DNA from: Ketobacter sp. MCCC 1A13808 | Lineage (GTDB): Bacteria > Pseudomonadota > Gammaproteobacteria > Pseudomonadales > Ketobacteraceae | DNA: 64,000 nucleotides | Direction: 5' to 3' | Assembly: GCF_009746715.1 (NCBI RefSeq) | Contig: NZ_VRKW01000007.1 | Coordinates: 184,252 to 248,251 of the forward strand | Shown here: piece after piece, positions 49,220 through 58,787 of the stretch | How the letters are laid out: each line of letters starts with the position of its first letter | How positions within the stretch are numbered: the first letter of the stretch is position 1 | Notes under the pieces: model-generated | Database searches by the model: none | Told to the model about the DNA's origin: nothing | What the model saw: only the letters and a program-made list of their open reading frames with translations | Translations under genes and position numbers: made by a program

Positions 49220-49767
49220 AGTTTTCAATTACCTCAAACGTAATAGCTTGTATTAGTTAACTTCATTTTGAAGCTGTTTTTTGATTAATCGAACATTACT
49301 CATCACGCTCATAATTGCAGCGTGAACCAAGACCTGTTGATAATTTTCACTAACCTATGCTGGGAGCATAGCGTGTCAAACTCGATATTTTCTGCCTGTG
49401 CTTCACGTCATCCATCATGAACGGACGATAAGCCACAGCCCATGGAATAATGGTTATTACTAAGATAAGCGAGGGTCGGATCAGACGCAGACAGGTTACG
49501 AAACCCTTGCAGATTATAGCATAGTCCATCGTGAGGCAATCAGTTAGCGAATCTGGGCCCGAAGGTCGCTTGCTCTCACTGCCGAATCACACTCAGCCGA
49601 AGATTGGTACGTTACTTGCGACAACGCCGCTAACTGCACAAAAAACCGAGATTATCGCGCTAGGCAAGCCTATCCGCGACGTGATTCTTGCAGATCTTAC
49701 AGCTCAATGTAAGTCCTACAGCAATTATTACAGCCCCCTTACGACTATGTATACCAAGGAGAGAGAT
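49220..49767. promoter_or_regulatory. Catalase upstream region
   Basis: 548 bases with no supported gene. The catalase frame is open back to 49531, but the upstream part has no protein character. An AAGGAGAG ribosome site lies just before the ATG at 49768. I could not identify an OxyR site with confidence. Confidence 0.4.
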
Positions 49768-51222
49768 ATGAGTGACAAGAAATTCACCACGACGGATGCC
49801 GGCATCCCGGTTGCCAGCGACGAACACTCACTGACCGTGGGGCCGGATGGCCCTATCGTGCTGCATGACCATGCCCTGATCGAACAAATGGCTAACTTTA
49901 ACCGAGAACGAATTCCCGAGCGTCAGCCCCACGCAAAGGGCGGCGGCGCTTTCGGCCAATTTGAAGTGACTCACGATGTTAGCCAATACACCAAAGCTGC
50001 GGTGTTTCAGCCTGGCACAAAGACCGACGTACTGATGCGTTTCTCCACAGTGGCTGGGGAACGAGGGAGCCCCGATACTTGGCGGGATCCAAGAGGGTTT
50101 GCGGTGAAGTTTTATACTTCGGAGGGTAATTACGACATGGTCGGTAACAATACACCGGTCTTTTTTATCCGCGACCCAATGAAGTTCCAGCACTTCATCC
50201 GCTCTCAAAAGCGTCGTGCCGACACCAATCTACGGGACCACGACATGCAATGGGATTTCTGGACTCTGTCTCCGGAATCAGCACACCAGGTCACCTGGCT
50301 TATGGGCGACCGGGGCATACCCAAATCCTGGCGATTCATGAACGGCTACTCCAGTCATACCTATTTATGGGTGAATGCGAAAGGCGAGAAATTCTGGGTC
50401 AAATACCATTTCAAGACCGACCAGGGTATTGACTGTATGACACAGGAGGAAGCAGACAAGATGGCTGGCGCTGATGGCGACTATCACACCCGCGACCTAT
50501 ATCAGTCCATCGAGAAAAAGGTGTTCCCGAGCTGGACCCTGAAAATGCAAATTATGCCATTCAAAGATGCCGAGCATTATCGCTTCAATCCATTTGACCT
50601 CACCAAAGTCTGGCCACATGCGGATTACCCTCCGATTGAAGTGGGCAAATTGACGTTGAACCGCAATCCGACCGACTATCACTGCGAAGTAGAGCAAGCG
50701 GCGTTTGAGCCAAACAACATGGTTCCAGGCATCGGTGTCAGCCCGGATAAAATGCTACTGGGGCGCATGTTTGCCTATTCCGACGCCCACCGGGCCAGGC
50801 TCGGCGTGAACTACAAGCAGATACCGGTGAACAAGCCCCAATGCCCGGTGCACAGCTACAGTAAAGACGGCGCCATGCGCATTGATAAAGTAACTGACCC
50901 TGTCTACGCACCGAACAGCAAAGGCGGCCCCAGTGCAGACCCGGATCGATTCCCCAATGCAGAAACCTGGAGCGCAAACGGTGAAATGGTTCGAGAAGCC
51001 TATACCCAACATAAAGACGACAACGACTTTGTTCAGCCCAACATGCTGATCAATGAAGTCATGGATGACGCAGCACGCGAACGGTTGGTTAACAACGTAG
51101 TGGGCCATTTATTGGATGGCGTATCCGATGAGGTGTTGGAGCGCGCATTCTGTTATTGGAAAAACATCGATTCGCAAATCGGCGAAAGAATAGAGAAAGG
51201 CGTAAAAGAAGGGAAAAAATAA
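49768..51222 (+). CDS. katA: Monofunctional haem catalase (small-subunit, KatA type)
   Basis: 484 residues, typical of clade 3 catalases. It dismutates hydrogen peroxide. Catalytic regions are [20 protein letters not shown] (the catalytic histidine lies earlier, in the [14 protein letters not shown] region), the asparagine in [13 protein letters not shown], and the haem-ligand tyrosine in [15 protein letters not shown]. No signal peptide is present. AAGGAGAG precedes the start. A cstA-type gene lies convergent downstream. Confidence 0.96.
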   Translation: MSDKKFTTTDAGIPVASDEHSLTVGPDGPIVLHDHALIEQMANFNRERIPERQPHAKGGGAFGQFEVTHDVSQYTKAAVFQPGTKTDVLMRFSTVAGERGSPDTWRDPRGFAVKFYTSEGNYDMVGNNTPVFFIRDPMKFQHFIRSQKRRADTNLRDHDMQWDFWTLSPESAHQVTWLMGDRGIPKSWRFMNGYSSHTYLWVNAKGEKFWVKYHFKTDQGIDCMTQEEADKMAGADGDYHTRDLYQSIEKKVFPSWTLKMQIMPFKDAEHYRFNPFDLTKVWPHADYPPIEVGKLTLNRNPTDYHCEVEQAAFEPNNMVPGIGVSPDKMLLGRMFAYSDAHRARLGVNYKQIPVNKPQCPVHSYSKDGAMRIDKVTDPVYAPNSKGGPSADPDRFPNAETWSANGEMVREAYTQHKDDNDFVQPNMLINEVMDDAARERLVNNVVGHLLDGVSDEVLERAFCYWKNIDSQIGERIEKGVKEGKK

Positions 51223-51261
51223 AAAGGTCGATGAACTCCATTCTGAAATCTACTTTTCAAA

Positions 51262-51284
51262 GGAGGTTCCTGGCAGGAACCTCC
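51262..51284. terminator. Hairpin between convergent katA and cstA
   Basis: GGAGGTTCC and GGAACCTCC form a perfect nine-base stem around TGGCA. No long T-run follows on either strand, so it may be a weak bidirectional terminator. Confidence 0.5.
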
Positions 51285-51320
51285 GGCCTGATGACACTGA
51301 CGCATTCTGAAAAGCAGTAT

Positions 51321-52856
51321 TTAAACAGACGTAGAAAACCGGGATCTGTGTACTTTTATCAGCCCAAGCAACGCGGCAAACCCGACAAAAACGCCAACAG
51401 GTGCGCCGTACACCTCGGGAAAACCGAATCCGATTCCGGCTGTGACAATATAAGATACGGTGACACAGCTTCCCACTATGGCCGGAATGCTGACAATCCA
51501 ATGGAACGCGCCCCGATCGAACAAATACTTAGTTGCTAACCATAATACACTGGTGGATAAAAGCATGTTGGAGAATGCGAAATAACGCCAAATCAATGTG
51601 AAATCAATTTTTGTCATAAAGTAAGCGATGATAAGAACCGGGATCGCCACTAGTAATCGGTTGCGTACACTTTGGGGAATATGAAAGGCATCGATAATGG
51701 TCAACCGTAACGATCTGAATGCCGTATCACCGGAAGTGATTGGGAAAATAGCGACCGCGACAATCGCCATTATTCCACCCAAGCTACCCAGATACGTGGT
51801 AGCAACCTGGTTTACGACGAGACCAGGGCCGCCTTGATCAAGCAAACTTTTTAGCTCGACATAACCACCCGGAAAAGCCGCAATCCCCGCCAACGCCCAC
51901 ACGCAGGCAACCAATCCTTCAGACACCATAGCCCCGTAATAAACGGGCCGAACATATTTTTCATTAGTAAGACAACGCGCCATAATCGGTGCTTGTGTGG
52001 AGTGGAAGCCACTGATAGCACCACAGGTTATGGTGACAAAAAGCAATGGCCAAACGGGCAAGCCATCCGGATTGGGTTGCAACAAGTCATCGTGATAACG
52101 GCTATGATCAAAATACGCAAAGATGTTGGCCAATTCCGGTAGTTTGGGGGCATTAAAGATCAATGCTGCGCCCATTGAAAGCGTCATCACTACCATTAAC
52201 AAGCCAAAGGCAGGATACAATTTGGTAATAATCTTATCGATAGGCAACAACGTGGCCAAGAGGTAGTAGCCCAGGATCAGCAGCACCCAAAATAGGTTTT
52301 CACTCAGGATTGTCCCCTCGAATACCGCTAGATTACTTAACAGCCCCGCTGGACTCATCGTAAAAACAACACCCACAAAAAACAGCAGCATTGCCGTGAA
52401 AAGCAACATCACAGCCTTAAAATACACGTTAAAATAATGACCTGCGATTTCAGGTAAGCTCTTGCCGTCCTCTTTAATACTCAAAACACCGGAGTAATAG
52501 TCATGGACCGCGCCACCAATAATATTGCCCAATACTATCCAAAGTAACGCCACAGGCCCATAAAGAGCGCCCAATATCGGTCCGAATATGGGGCCGACTC
52601 CGGCAATATTAAGGAATTGAATCAGGAACGCTTTTGCAGGACTAACAGCTACATAGTCAACGCCATCATCAAACCGCTGCTGAGGTGTGCTTGCGTCTGG
52701 GTCAATGCCCGCTTGTCGTTCAACAAAGGGGCTATATACCTTATATGCGAGTAGCAGTAGCGCAATACAGGCAAAGAAAATCCACATGATCCACCATCCG
52801 GTCACCGCGGGTAAGAAAGTAGACAGCAGTTTTAATGACTTATCCTGCCAGGTCAA
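51321..52856 (-). CDS. cstA: CstA-family peptide/pyruvate transporter
   Basis: 511 residues from a TTG at 52856; an ATG at 52787 (MWIFFACIALLLLAY) is an alternative start close to the first helix. At least 12 membrane helices. CstA signatures are GVDYVAVSPAKAFLIQFLNIAGVGPIFGPILGA, HDYYSGVLSIKEDGKSLPEIAGHY and FHSTQAPIMARCLTNE. The family imports peptides or pyruvate, mostly under carbon limitation. It is the last ordinary housekeeping-type gene before the cassette array. Confidence 0.92.
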   Translation of the reverse strand: MTWQDKSLKLLSTFLPAVTGWWIMWIFFACIALLLLAYKVYSPFVERQAGIDPDASTPQQRFDDGVDYVAVSPAKAFLIQFLNIAGVGPIFGPILGALYGPVALLWIVLGNIIGGAVHDYYSGVLSIKEDGKSLPEIAGHYFNVYFKAVMLLFTAMLLFFVGVVFTMSPAGLLSNLAVFEGTILSENLFWVLLILGYYLLATLLPIDKIITKLYPAFGLLMVVMTLSMGAALIFNAPKLPELANIFAYFDHSRYHDDLLQPNPDGLPVWPLLFVTITCGAISGFHSTQAPIMARCLTNEKYVRPVYYGAMVSEGLVACVWALAGIAAFPGGYVELKSLLDQGGPGLVVNQVATTYLGSLGGIMAIVAVAIFPITSGDTAFRSLRLTIIDAFHIPQSVRNRLLVAIPVLIIAYFMTKIDFTLIWRYFAFSNMLLSTSVLWLATKYLFDRGAFHWIVSIPAIVGSCVTVSYIVTAGIGFGFPEVYGAPVGVFVGFAALLGLIKVHRSRFSTSV

Positions 52857-52901
52857 GCACCAGCGGATTAGACCAATGTCTATGACTGCGTATATCAGCC
52901 A

Positions 52902-53036
52902 CTAAGGGATTAGATAGTCGTTGCACGTAGGCCAATCACCACCACCTATTCTGCATCCAAAATACGCTTCCCAGGCTTCACATGCTGTTAGTAGACTTAA
53001 GCTCATTATGATCAAGCCAATTTTTATTATTTTCAT
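52902..53036 (-). CDS. Small lipoprotein, 44 residues
   Basis: Starts at the ATG at 53036 with AAGGGAA seven bases upstream. A hydrophobic signal ends in the lipobox LTAC. The mature part is about 26 residues with two further cysteines (YFGCRIGGG and PTCND), which could form a disulfide in the periplasm. No family recognised. It is a possible first cassette gene beside cstA. Confidence 0.6.
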   Translation of the reverse strand: MKIIKIGLIIMSLSLLTACEAWEAYFGCRIGGGDWPTCNDYLIP

Positions 53037-53191
53037 TTCAAATTCCCTTTTAAACAAAATATGTTAACGCAGGCAAGTTGAATTATACTTCACCCCGTGA
53101 ATTCAGCGGGCTGATAATATACGCTCACATGAACTCAACATTTCATGACCAAACCAATATTATTGTTTTGAATTAGTGTAATTCTGAAGAT

Positions 53192-53590
53192 TTAACGGGC
53201 GCCCTCGATCCATGTTCCACCATTTAATTTACAGCTCTCTGCAATTTTATTCATTTCGAGGTTTTTATAATAGTACGTGCTAAATCCCATTTTTCTGGGC
53301 TTCATATCCCCAAATGTGGGGAAATTCGGATCTTTACATACGCCTTTGAATCCAGCCTTACATTCCGCAACAGGCTTATGAACAACCACGTATTCCGGGT
53401 CATTAACCTCTAAAAAATAGTTACTTTTACAATACTCCGAGAACACATCTTTAGGGTAGCTAACGTTCTCGAAGCAGGAAACCGTTTTAACTTCTCCCTT
53501 GAAACTCACTTTCTGGTTGCAAGATGCAAGCTGGGCATATGTCTGGGACGAAATAAATAACAAAATTACTAACGAAAAAATAGAGTTCAT
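53192..53590 (-). CDS. Exported cysteine-rich protein of unknown function
   Basis: 132 residues from the ATG at 53590; the frame starts 12 codons earlier, before the signal peptide. The signal ends near TYA. The mature part has eight cysteines, so several disulfides are likely. No family is recognised. Base composition is A+T-rich compared with the genes left of 52.9 kb. Confidence 0.55.
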   Translation of the reverse strand: MNSIFSLVILLFISSQTYAQLASCNQKVSFKGEVKTVSCFENVSYPKDVFSEYCKSNYFLEVNDPEYVVVHKPVAECKAGFKGVCKDPNFPTFGDMKPRKMGFSTYYYKNLEMNKIAESCKLNGGTWIEGAR

Positions 53591-53812
53591 CGTATTAAAG
53601 CCTCGGGTTTCGAAAAAATAGTGCATATAACACTTTAACCATTAGACCAAAAGTAAACAACCTATGGGCTCTGAAGTACTTATGCCCGTTATAGTTTGCA
53701 ATGTACTTTCCGGAACGGGATTTACCTTTTCCATTGCGCGTATTCTTGGAATTGGCACATAGTAGCACCTCAAAGCAGCCATAACCTGGAGGTTCTTGGT
53801 GTACTTTTTAGA
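53591..53812. other. Gap holding degenerate palindromes
   Basis: No gene. CATATAAC (near 53625) and GTTATAG (near 53689) could be the ends of a decayed attC site, but I could not pair their arms well. Confidence 0.25.
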
Positions 53813-54259
53813 TTAGTTTTTTAACAAAGCCGCTATATCATCATAAGTTAGAACCCCGGTATTATGCGCTTTCAAAATTCCTTTTTGATTGTAAAGCAGC
53901 GCGCTGTACTCATGATCAGAAAGCAATAAACCAGACTCGTCTTTATCAAGATAATAACCCGACTTGTCTAATTTATAGTCGTACCCTCTGACTATAATCA
54001 GATTGAGATTCTCATAATCAGTAGAATTAAATTCACTGATCTGGCGATTTAAGCGCCGCTCGCCTTTTGACGTTGATAAAAGCACTAGTACGTTAGAATC
54101 AATAACTTTCTCATAACACTTTTCATAGTCTGCTCGAAAAGAAGTAATATCGAATTCGCATCCAGACGAATCATGAAATTTTAGTACTGTGGGAGCTATG
54201 CTGTGAGAGCATGCACTAACAAACGCAACGAAAGCTAGAGCTACTATTAAGGAACGCAT
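53813..54259 (-). CDS. DUF4174-like lipoprotein, candidate immunity protein
   Basis: 148 residues with a lipoprotein signal (lipobox VSAC, Cys17), hence a periplasmic location. The C-terminal half (VLVLLSTSKGERRLNRQISEF, LLLSDHEYSALLYNQKGILK) resembles the thioredoxin-like DUF4174 domain, without the CxxC pair. It begins 2 bases after the stop of the Tlde1-like gene. A toxin acting on peptidoglycan would need a periplasmic antidote, and this lipoprotein is in the right compartment and operon position. The immunity role is inference. Confidence 0.55.
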   Translation of the reverse strand: MRSLIVALAFVAFVSACSHSIAPTVLKFHDSSGCEFDITSFRADYEKCYEKVIDSNVLVLLSTSKGERRLNRQISEFNSTDYENLNLIIVRGYDYKLDKSGYYLDKDESGLLLSDHEYSALLYNQKGILKAHNTGVLTYDDIAALLKN

Positions 54260-54261
54260 TA

Positions 54262-54645
54262 CTAACGAACCTCTATGGTCAATGAGACGTTTGCAGGAGT
54301 ATTACTTATTGCGTCGTGAAAACTTGATGCATCATGTTCGGTAATTCCAATACAGCCTGCAGTTCCTGGGACGTTTCCATCGGGGTGTATTCCCAATCTC
54401 CCGCCTATACTACCTCTAGTCGTAGAGAAGCCCGGATATATAGGAACAAAAAATCCATTTCCCGTACCATCTTGAAACGCTGCACAGATTGAGGTGGTGT
54501 AATCGGTCACTTCGTTTCTACCTACAGCATAGACTCCGGATGGCAATGCTCCTAAACCGAATGGGCCACTTCTAGCACTCCATTGACCACCCGCAGCAGG
54601 CCAGGCTAATAGACCGGTTGATTTAGTAAACGTTAAATCAGCCAT
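54262..54645 (-). CDS. Tlde1/DUF2778-like L,D-transpeptidase-fold protein, candidate effector
   Basis: 127 residues with no signal peptide; AAGGGGA precedes the ATG. The N-terminal FTKSTGLLAW and the GALPSGVYAVGRN segment match the G-[P/L]-[I/L]-P-x-G-x-Y block of DUF2778. The catalytic-type histidine and cysteine are His87 and Cys98 in IHPDGN...TAGCIG. Tlde1 proteins of type VI secretion systems edit or cleave peptidoglycan stems in rival cells. No secretion genes lie in the window. The lipoprotein directly downstream is a candidate immunity partner. Confidence 0.7.
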   Translation of the reverse strand: MADLTFTKSTGLLAWPAAGGQWSARSGPFGLGALPSGVYAVGRNEVTDYTTSICAAFQDGTGNGFFVPIYPGFSTTRGSIGGRLGIHPDGNVPGTAGCIGITEHDASSFHDAISNTPANVSLTIEVR

Positions 54646-54859
54646 ATCATCCCCTTAATACGCTATGTGTATCCTTGACTTATACTGGACAATTTGAAAA
54701 CCAGAAAAGTCTTTAATGTCATACCAAGACTGGGCCAGCGTAATGTTGATTATGAATGGCTCGATATCCCTGGCATTTATATAATGTATTGCTTCACAGC
54801 ATACGATTATCATAATCAGGAACTTTTCAAGCGCTGTACCGCCCGACCTTGAGGCTGGT

Positions 54860-54990
54860 TTGGAACGCGGTGAAACTGATGCTCCGAAACCCAGGGGCGA
54901 CAACAACAAAATGCTATTAGTAAACCTACACCCTACCAGCCGGTTCCCGTTCGAAACTAATTTAATCCACGGAGCATTATTTTGTTATGT
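54860..54990 (+). repeat. attC site after the first Tlde1-like cassette
   Basis: Inverse core TTGGAAC (54860-54866) and core GTTATGT (54984-54990). The arms pair through ATGCTCCG and CGGAGCAT. The core overlaps the stop codon of the reverse-oriented DUF3592 gene. Confidence 0.6.
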
Positions 54991-55542
54991 GTGATACTTA
55001 AGAACATAGAGAATAATCGGCGCTACTGATATAACTAAAGTAGTGAGAATACCAAACCTTCCCGGCTTTATTAAATAAGATTTTTTCGGATTCTTTGGAT
55101 CATAGTATATTCCAACCCTCCCATCCGAAATACCCGTAATTGAGTTCAATTGAGCTTCCAGTAAAAATCTCGCGTTCCTTGAAGCAAGAACATACCAGGG
55201 GGAAACCCTATTGCTCTCATACTCTACCCCATTAACACTATAGCTATAGGAGGAAGTGGCTTCATACATCTGGTTCGACCTCTGCCTCTCTTTCACACCC
55301 CACTCTGTTATGTCGAGCCCATGTAGCTGCCCAATTACCTTAGGCCATCTGAGTATCCTGAGTTGGTAAATAAAAGAAATCATCAGCAAGACAAAAGTGT
55401 AGATAGATACGCAAAAAAATACCCCTTGAGGGTCACCCTCTAAGATTGATCGAGCTCTATCTTCGAAGTAATGGAACATATTGTTTTGAAATCCCCAGTT
55501 CTGAACGCACCGTGCAAAGACTGAATTCACATATCGGCTCAT
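54985..55542 (-). CDS. DUF3592 membrane protein
   Basis: 185 residues with membrane helices near residues 45-65 and 160-180. Between them lie WPKVIGQLHG, SYSYSVNGVEYESNRVSPW and VGIYYDPKNPKKSYLIKPG, the usual DUF3592 pattern of a soluble beta domain held between two helices. Function unknown. The stop codon lies inside the attC core at 54984, and the gene faces against the array direction. Confidence 0.75.
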   Translation of the reverse strand: MSRYVNSVFARCVQNWGFQNNMFHYFEDRARSILEGDPQGVFFCVSIYTFVLLMISFIYQLRILRWPKVIGQLHGLDITEWGVKERQRSNQMYEATSSYSYSVNGVEYESNRVSPWYVLASRNARFLLEAQLNSITGISDGRVGIYYDPKNPKKSYLIKPGRFGILTTLVISVAPIILYVLKYHT

Positions 55543-55717
55543 CTATTCCAAGGCAATTCATAAGCGGTCGATAGAAAGCCATAGCTCACTCAAAATCAGA
55601 GACACTTAAATACACATGTGAAAATATTTCACCAGACCTCAATAAATCACATTATTCCGAACAAAAGTAACAGCATCGCTCACGCACAATACTGTTTCTG
55701 CGCGAAGGTGCATGGTC

Positions 55718-56308
55718 TTAACTGTATAAGCGACTCGCTTTAACCGCATTTTCTATTACACTAAGTACCGTTTTATCTCGTAACATTAAGCTGTGTATTG
55801 GTGCGTATGCAACATGATTTTTTGCTATTGGCCAATGAGAACTTTTTGATGGGAGTATCATTTGGTCGAATGGGGTTCTGTAACTATACAAGCTCAACCC
55901 CTCTAAAATATATTCGGTATCTTTTAGCTTCTCCAATAGCACACTACCCGGCCTTAGTTCCTTAGCACCGCGACCAAAAAACAAATAGGCAAGAAAAGAT
56001 CCTTTGTGAGGTCCTGAGACTGCATGAAATGAACTACAGTTCTTTACACCACCTAAAATCTGCAAATAATATCTCGATACTATGCAACCCATACTAAACC
56101 CAACCAAAGTAAACTTATCATTTGCCTCGAGATTTTCCTGTATGTATTCTTTCAGTTTAATTGCGAGATCTTCGATTCCTAAAATTGCACTAGATGGCTT
56201 CAGTGAAGGTAAAAAAACCTTGCATCCTAAATCCCGCAAAAACTCAGCCATTTTTTTAAAATCGCCGCCGTCATCAAGAATTCCATGCACTAGCACTACA
56301 TTCATCAT
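55718..56308 (-). CDS. Alpha/beta hydrolase (lipase/esterase-like)
   Basis: 196 residues from the ATG at 56308 (an in-frame start at 56320 is possible). The strand-loop MNVVLVHGILDD (oxyanion HG) and the nucleophile elbow GFSMGC are clear, and a late histidine in ANHV or PIHS could complete the triad. It resembles PGAP1/lipase-type small hydrolases. Substrate unknown. The cassette is bounded by CTTAACT (55717) and AGTTAAC (56312). No signal peptide is seen. Confidence 0.75.
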   Translation of the reverse strand: MMNVVLVHGILDDGGDFKKMAEFLRDLGCKVFLPSLKPSSAILGIEDLAIKLKEYIQENLEANDKFTLVGFSMGCIVSRYYLQILGGVKNCSSFHAVSGPHKGSFLAYLFFGRGAKELRPGSVLLEKLKDTEYILEGLSLYSYRTPFDQMILPSKSSHWPIAKNHVAYAPIHSLMLRDKTVLSVIENAVKASRLYS

Positions 56309-56458
56309 TACAGTTAACATCCTATTAAGCCGGTGACAGCGATTAAGGCGTTTTCATCATTCGCTCATCATGATCAGAAGAGCCTCATGTTCTAGGTGGA
56401 TTCAAGCTATATATTTCAAGCTAAAGTACTCCAACTCCCTATTCGAACACATCACGTA

Positions 56459-56773
56459 TTACACCCTAATCAGTTCTTGACCAATACCCTGCCTTCTAAA
56501 AACTCGCTTCTTAAAGACTTCAAATTGTAGATAAAGAAAAGCCGTTAAATTCGCTTTGATCTCTCCCGGCATTTCAGCAGAGCTGATGTGCCCCGGCACA
56601 CACCCGGTGTGCGCATAAGGCCCCAAATCATTGACCTTCGCGGTTTCGATAAGGGGGTAGCAGGTCGCACTGTCGAGGGGAAAACCTTCACCAATCAACC
56701 AAGCCCGAACGCATTTTTTCGCAATCACCCCACACGCAACCAAGCGACATGTAATCTTGCGTTCGACTGCCAA
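56459..56773 (-). pseudogene. IS66-family transposase C-terminal remnant
   Basis: The segment VRAWLIGEGFPLDSATCYPLIETAKVNDLGPYAH matches the C-terminal end of IS66 TnpC proteins (typically ...YSLIETAKANGLEPYAYL). The rest is degenerate and the domain core is absent. It is a decayed insertion inside the array. Confidence 0.65.
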
Positions 56774-56789
56774 GGCATTTTTGGCCTTT

Positions 56790-56972
56790 TCACTCGGGGT
56801 ATTTGGTGTAGTATTGCTTCATAAATTTTCTAGCTTCGTTACCAACTAAAACCGATAGACGCTCTTCATGATTTTCGTGAAACAGCAAATACTCATTCCG
56901 TAGAAGCATTTTTTCTACTTCAGTTAATTCATTACATGTTCTATAAAATTCCGCAAATTGGTCAACAATCAT
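56790..56972 (-). CDS. Short hypothetical protein
   Basis: 60 residues, charged and mostly helical (FYRTCNELTEVEKMLLRNEYLLFHENHEERL). No family recognised and no strong ribosome site. It may be a small cassette gene or chance. Confidence 0.35.
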   Translation of the reverse strand: MIVDQFAEFYRTCNELTEVEKMLLRNEYLLFHENHEERLSVLVGNEARKFMKQYYTKYPE

Positions 56973-57125
56973 ACATTCTTTATATTTCTCTGCTCGAACA
57001 TGCCCGACCCTGTGCAGAACTTAGGTTTTTATGAACTTTTTCCTCACTCCACCATGACATTGAGCGCCAAGCTACTGGAATGACCATCGCATAACGCCCA
57101 AATCTTACGCCAAATGGAACCGCTT

Positions 57126-57452
57126 TTATGAACAACCTACCACGACAACTTCCGGGCATGAAGCTAACAACGTACCATATTCTTGCTCCATAATATGGAG
57201 TTCCGACACCACTAATACCTGCAATCCCGGAATATTAGATATTTCCAATAACGCGGAAAAACTAATATTTCTACAATTTATAGCAATCTGACGAACACCA
57301 CGCAGTTTACATACTAACTTAGCGAGACATTCGTCTATTGGTATATCCAGCATTGTTACCGCGAATATTTCGGGCTCCCAGACATATCCGCCACCAACAG
57401 ATTCAATCTTTCTAAGAATTGCTTGATTGCTTTCGAATTCGTCAGCTATCAC
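57126..57452 (-). CDS. Hypothetical protein with leucine/isoleucine-rich repeats
   Basis: 108 residues from a GTG at 57452. The second half (LVCKLRGVRQIAINCRNISFSALLEISNIPGLQVLVVSEL) has leucine-rich-repeat spacing. It could be a small binding or immunity-type protein, but I do not recognise it. ATAACGCCC just left of it (57090) resembles an attC start, without a convincing partner. Confidence 0.5.
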   Translation of the reverse strand: MIADEFESNQAILRKIESVGGGYVWEPEIFAVTMLDIPIDECLAKLVCKLRGVRQIAINCRNISFSALLEISNIPGLQVLVVSELHIMEQEYGTLLASCPEVVVVGCS

Positions 57453-57567
57453 CGAGTACGCTCTCCTGGTGCAAAATGCCTAAAGCAGCGGTACGAAGCT
57501 TCATGTGTGTGCAAAAAATGTAATTTAAACTTGATAGTACGCATAAACTAGCTACGAATCTATTTTG

Positions 57568-57921
57568 TTAATAGTCTACACAGTGCCCACTAACAAAATC
57601 GGCTATGGTGGCGAAATGAGGTTGCCTATTCTCAGCGAGCGCCATGAACTTCAGGTCTGTTTTGCAGAGCCTTCCTATTGATCGACTGGATGTCACTCCG
57701 CGATAGTAGGCGTAAAAGATCACTCGCAACAATAATTCAGGTGGGTAAGCCTTGCGACCTACGTTACTATTTTTGTAACGCTGATGAAATTCGGATAGAT
57801 CCAGTGTTTCTGTAAGTAGCTTATAGAGGCTATATTCGAAAGTATTGTGACCCAGCACATCAAGATAGTTTATATCGAGAAATACACTTTGATTTAGATT
57901 GTCGGTCAGATAATTGGGCAT
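57568..57921 (-). pseudogene. IS1182-family transposase N-terminal remnant
   Basis: 117 residues. NYLDVLGHNTFEYSLYKLL, LDLSEFHQRYKN, LLLRVIFYAYYRGVTSSRS and LCKTDLKFMALAENRQPHFATI are the DUF772 start of IS1182 transposases, which are normally over 400 residues. The frame ends early (SGHCVDY, stop) and nothing of the DDE core follows. It lies just left of the attC at 58003. Confidence 0.8.
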
Positions 57922-58002
57922 TCGAGAATCCGATAAACTGTTTATACGGCTATTTCAATGAAACTGCCCTTTGAAATCCCGAAGTAATCTAATTTTCTAC
58001 AG

Positions 58003-58113
58003 TTTGAACGCCTTACACACCAGCCCAGTTGCGACGTGAAAATATGTGGTAAAAGCGCAGCGACCACATATTTTTGCGGCGCAACTGGGTCTGCGTGCTG
58101 CAATTTGTTAAGC
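58003..58113 (+). repeat. attC site before higBA
   Basis: Inverse core TTTGAAC (58003-58009) and core GTTAAGC (58107-58113), which fits GTTRRRY fully. The arms pair along CCCAGTTGCG and the AAAATATGTGGT/ACCACATATTTT stem. The core contains the stop codon of higA on the other strand. Confidence 0.85.
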
Positions 58114-58425
58114 CATTTTTTTGAAATGACTACAATCAACTATTCTTTTGAGCTCTTCACCCTCTGACTGTTGAGCCTTATATAGGTCCCAACGCACTTG
58201 CAGATTAAGCCAGAAATCAGCTGATAAATTAAAAAAAAGAGCCAGCCTTAATGCCGTACTTGGTGTTACCCCACGTTTTTGATTAACTATTTCATTGACT
58301 CTTTGATATGGGACATGAATAGCATCAGCCAAATCCCGCTGTGTAATATTCATTGGAATCAAAAAATCCTCCAACAGCATTTCGCCAGGATGGGTCGGAG
58401 GTCTATTAGTCGGTATACGAACCAT
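58108..58425 (-). CDS. higA: HigA-type antitoxin (XRE family)
   Basis: 105 residues. The RPPTHPGEMLLEDFLIPMNITQRDLADAIHVPYQRVNEIVNQKRGVTPSTALRLALFF pattern is the HigA/VapI helix-turn-helix family. It neutralises the HigB RNase and represses the operon. It lies 10 bases after higB, in the toxin-first order usual for hig. The stop codon sits inside the leading core GTTAAGC of the cassette. Confidence 0.92.
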   Translation of the reverse strand: MVRIPTNRPPTHPGEMLLEDFLIPMNITQRDLADAIHVPYQRVNEIVNQKRGVTPSTALRLALFFNLSADFWLNLQVRWDLYKAQQSEGEELKRIVDCSHFKKMA

Positions 58426-58435
58426 ATTTCACCTC

Positions 58436-58729
58436 TTAGTGATAATCAGTTATCTCCACGTCGGAAGGACCCGAATCAATCCACACGAAACAAATTCGAT
58501 ATTGACCATCTATGCGTATGCTATGTTGGCCCTTTCGATCGTCAGATAAGAGCTCGAGTCTATTGCCAGGCGGAACCATCAATTCGTCTAGATTTGTGAC
58601 AGAGTCCAATTGATCAAGCTTTCTCCGTGCAACACGCCACAAATTCTGGGGGCACGCCTTTCTGGCATTGCGAGAAGCAAGACCATTAAAGATGTCGTCC
58701 GTGGCTTTATCTTTAAATGACACAATCAT
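58436..58729 (-). CDS. higB: HigB-type RelE-family toxin
   Basis: 97 residues. The RelE/ParE fold signatures are LWRVARRKLDQLDSVTNLDEL, PPGNRLELLSDDRKGQHSIRI and QYRICFVWIDSGPSDVEITDYH. HigB toxins cut mRNA on the ribosome. It is the first gene of a toxin-antitoxin cassette that faces backwards in the array, so it needs its own promoter, which must lie between 58730 and the attC at 58788. Confidence 0.92.
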   Translation of the reverse strand: MIVSFKDKATDDIFNGLASRNARKACPQNLWRVARRKLDQLDSVTNLDELMVPPGNRLELLSDDRKGQHSIRIDGQYRICFVWIDSGPSDVEITDYH

Positions 58730-58787
58730 GAAAGCATGGGTATCTCGGCATCCATACTACGTCAAGTATATACGCGAAGTAGATTAG

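Noticed and set aside
54655..54909. An 84-codon minus-strand frame just upstream of the first Tlde1-like gene
   Set aside because: Its first part lies inside the attC at 54860-54990 and the rest shows no domain or ribosome site, so it is probably chance.
57087..57131. Possible attC starting ATAACGCCC
   Set aside because: The right-hand partner (TATGAAC) and inner arms do not pair convincingly, and no matching cassette start was found.
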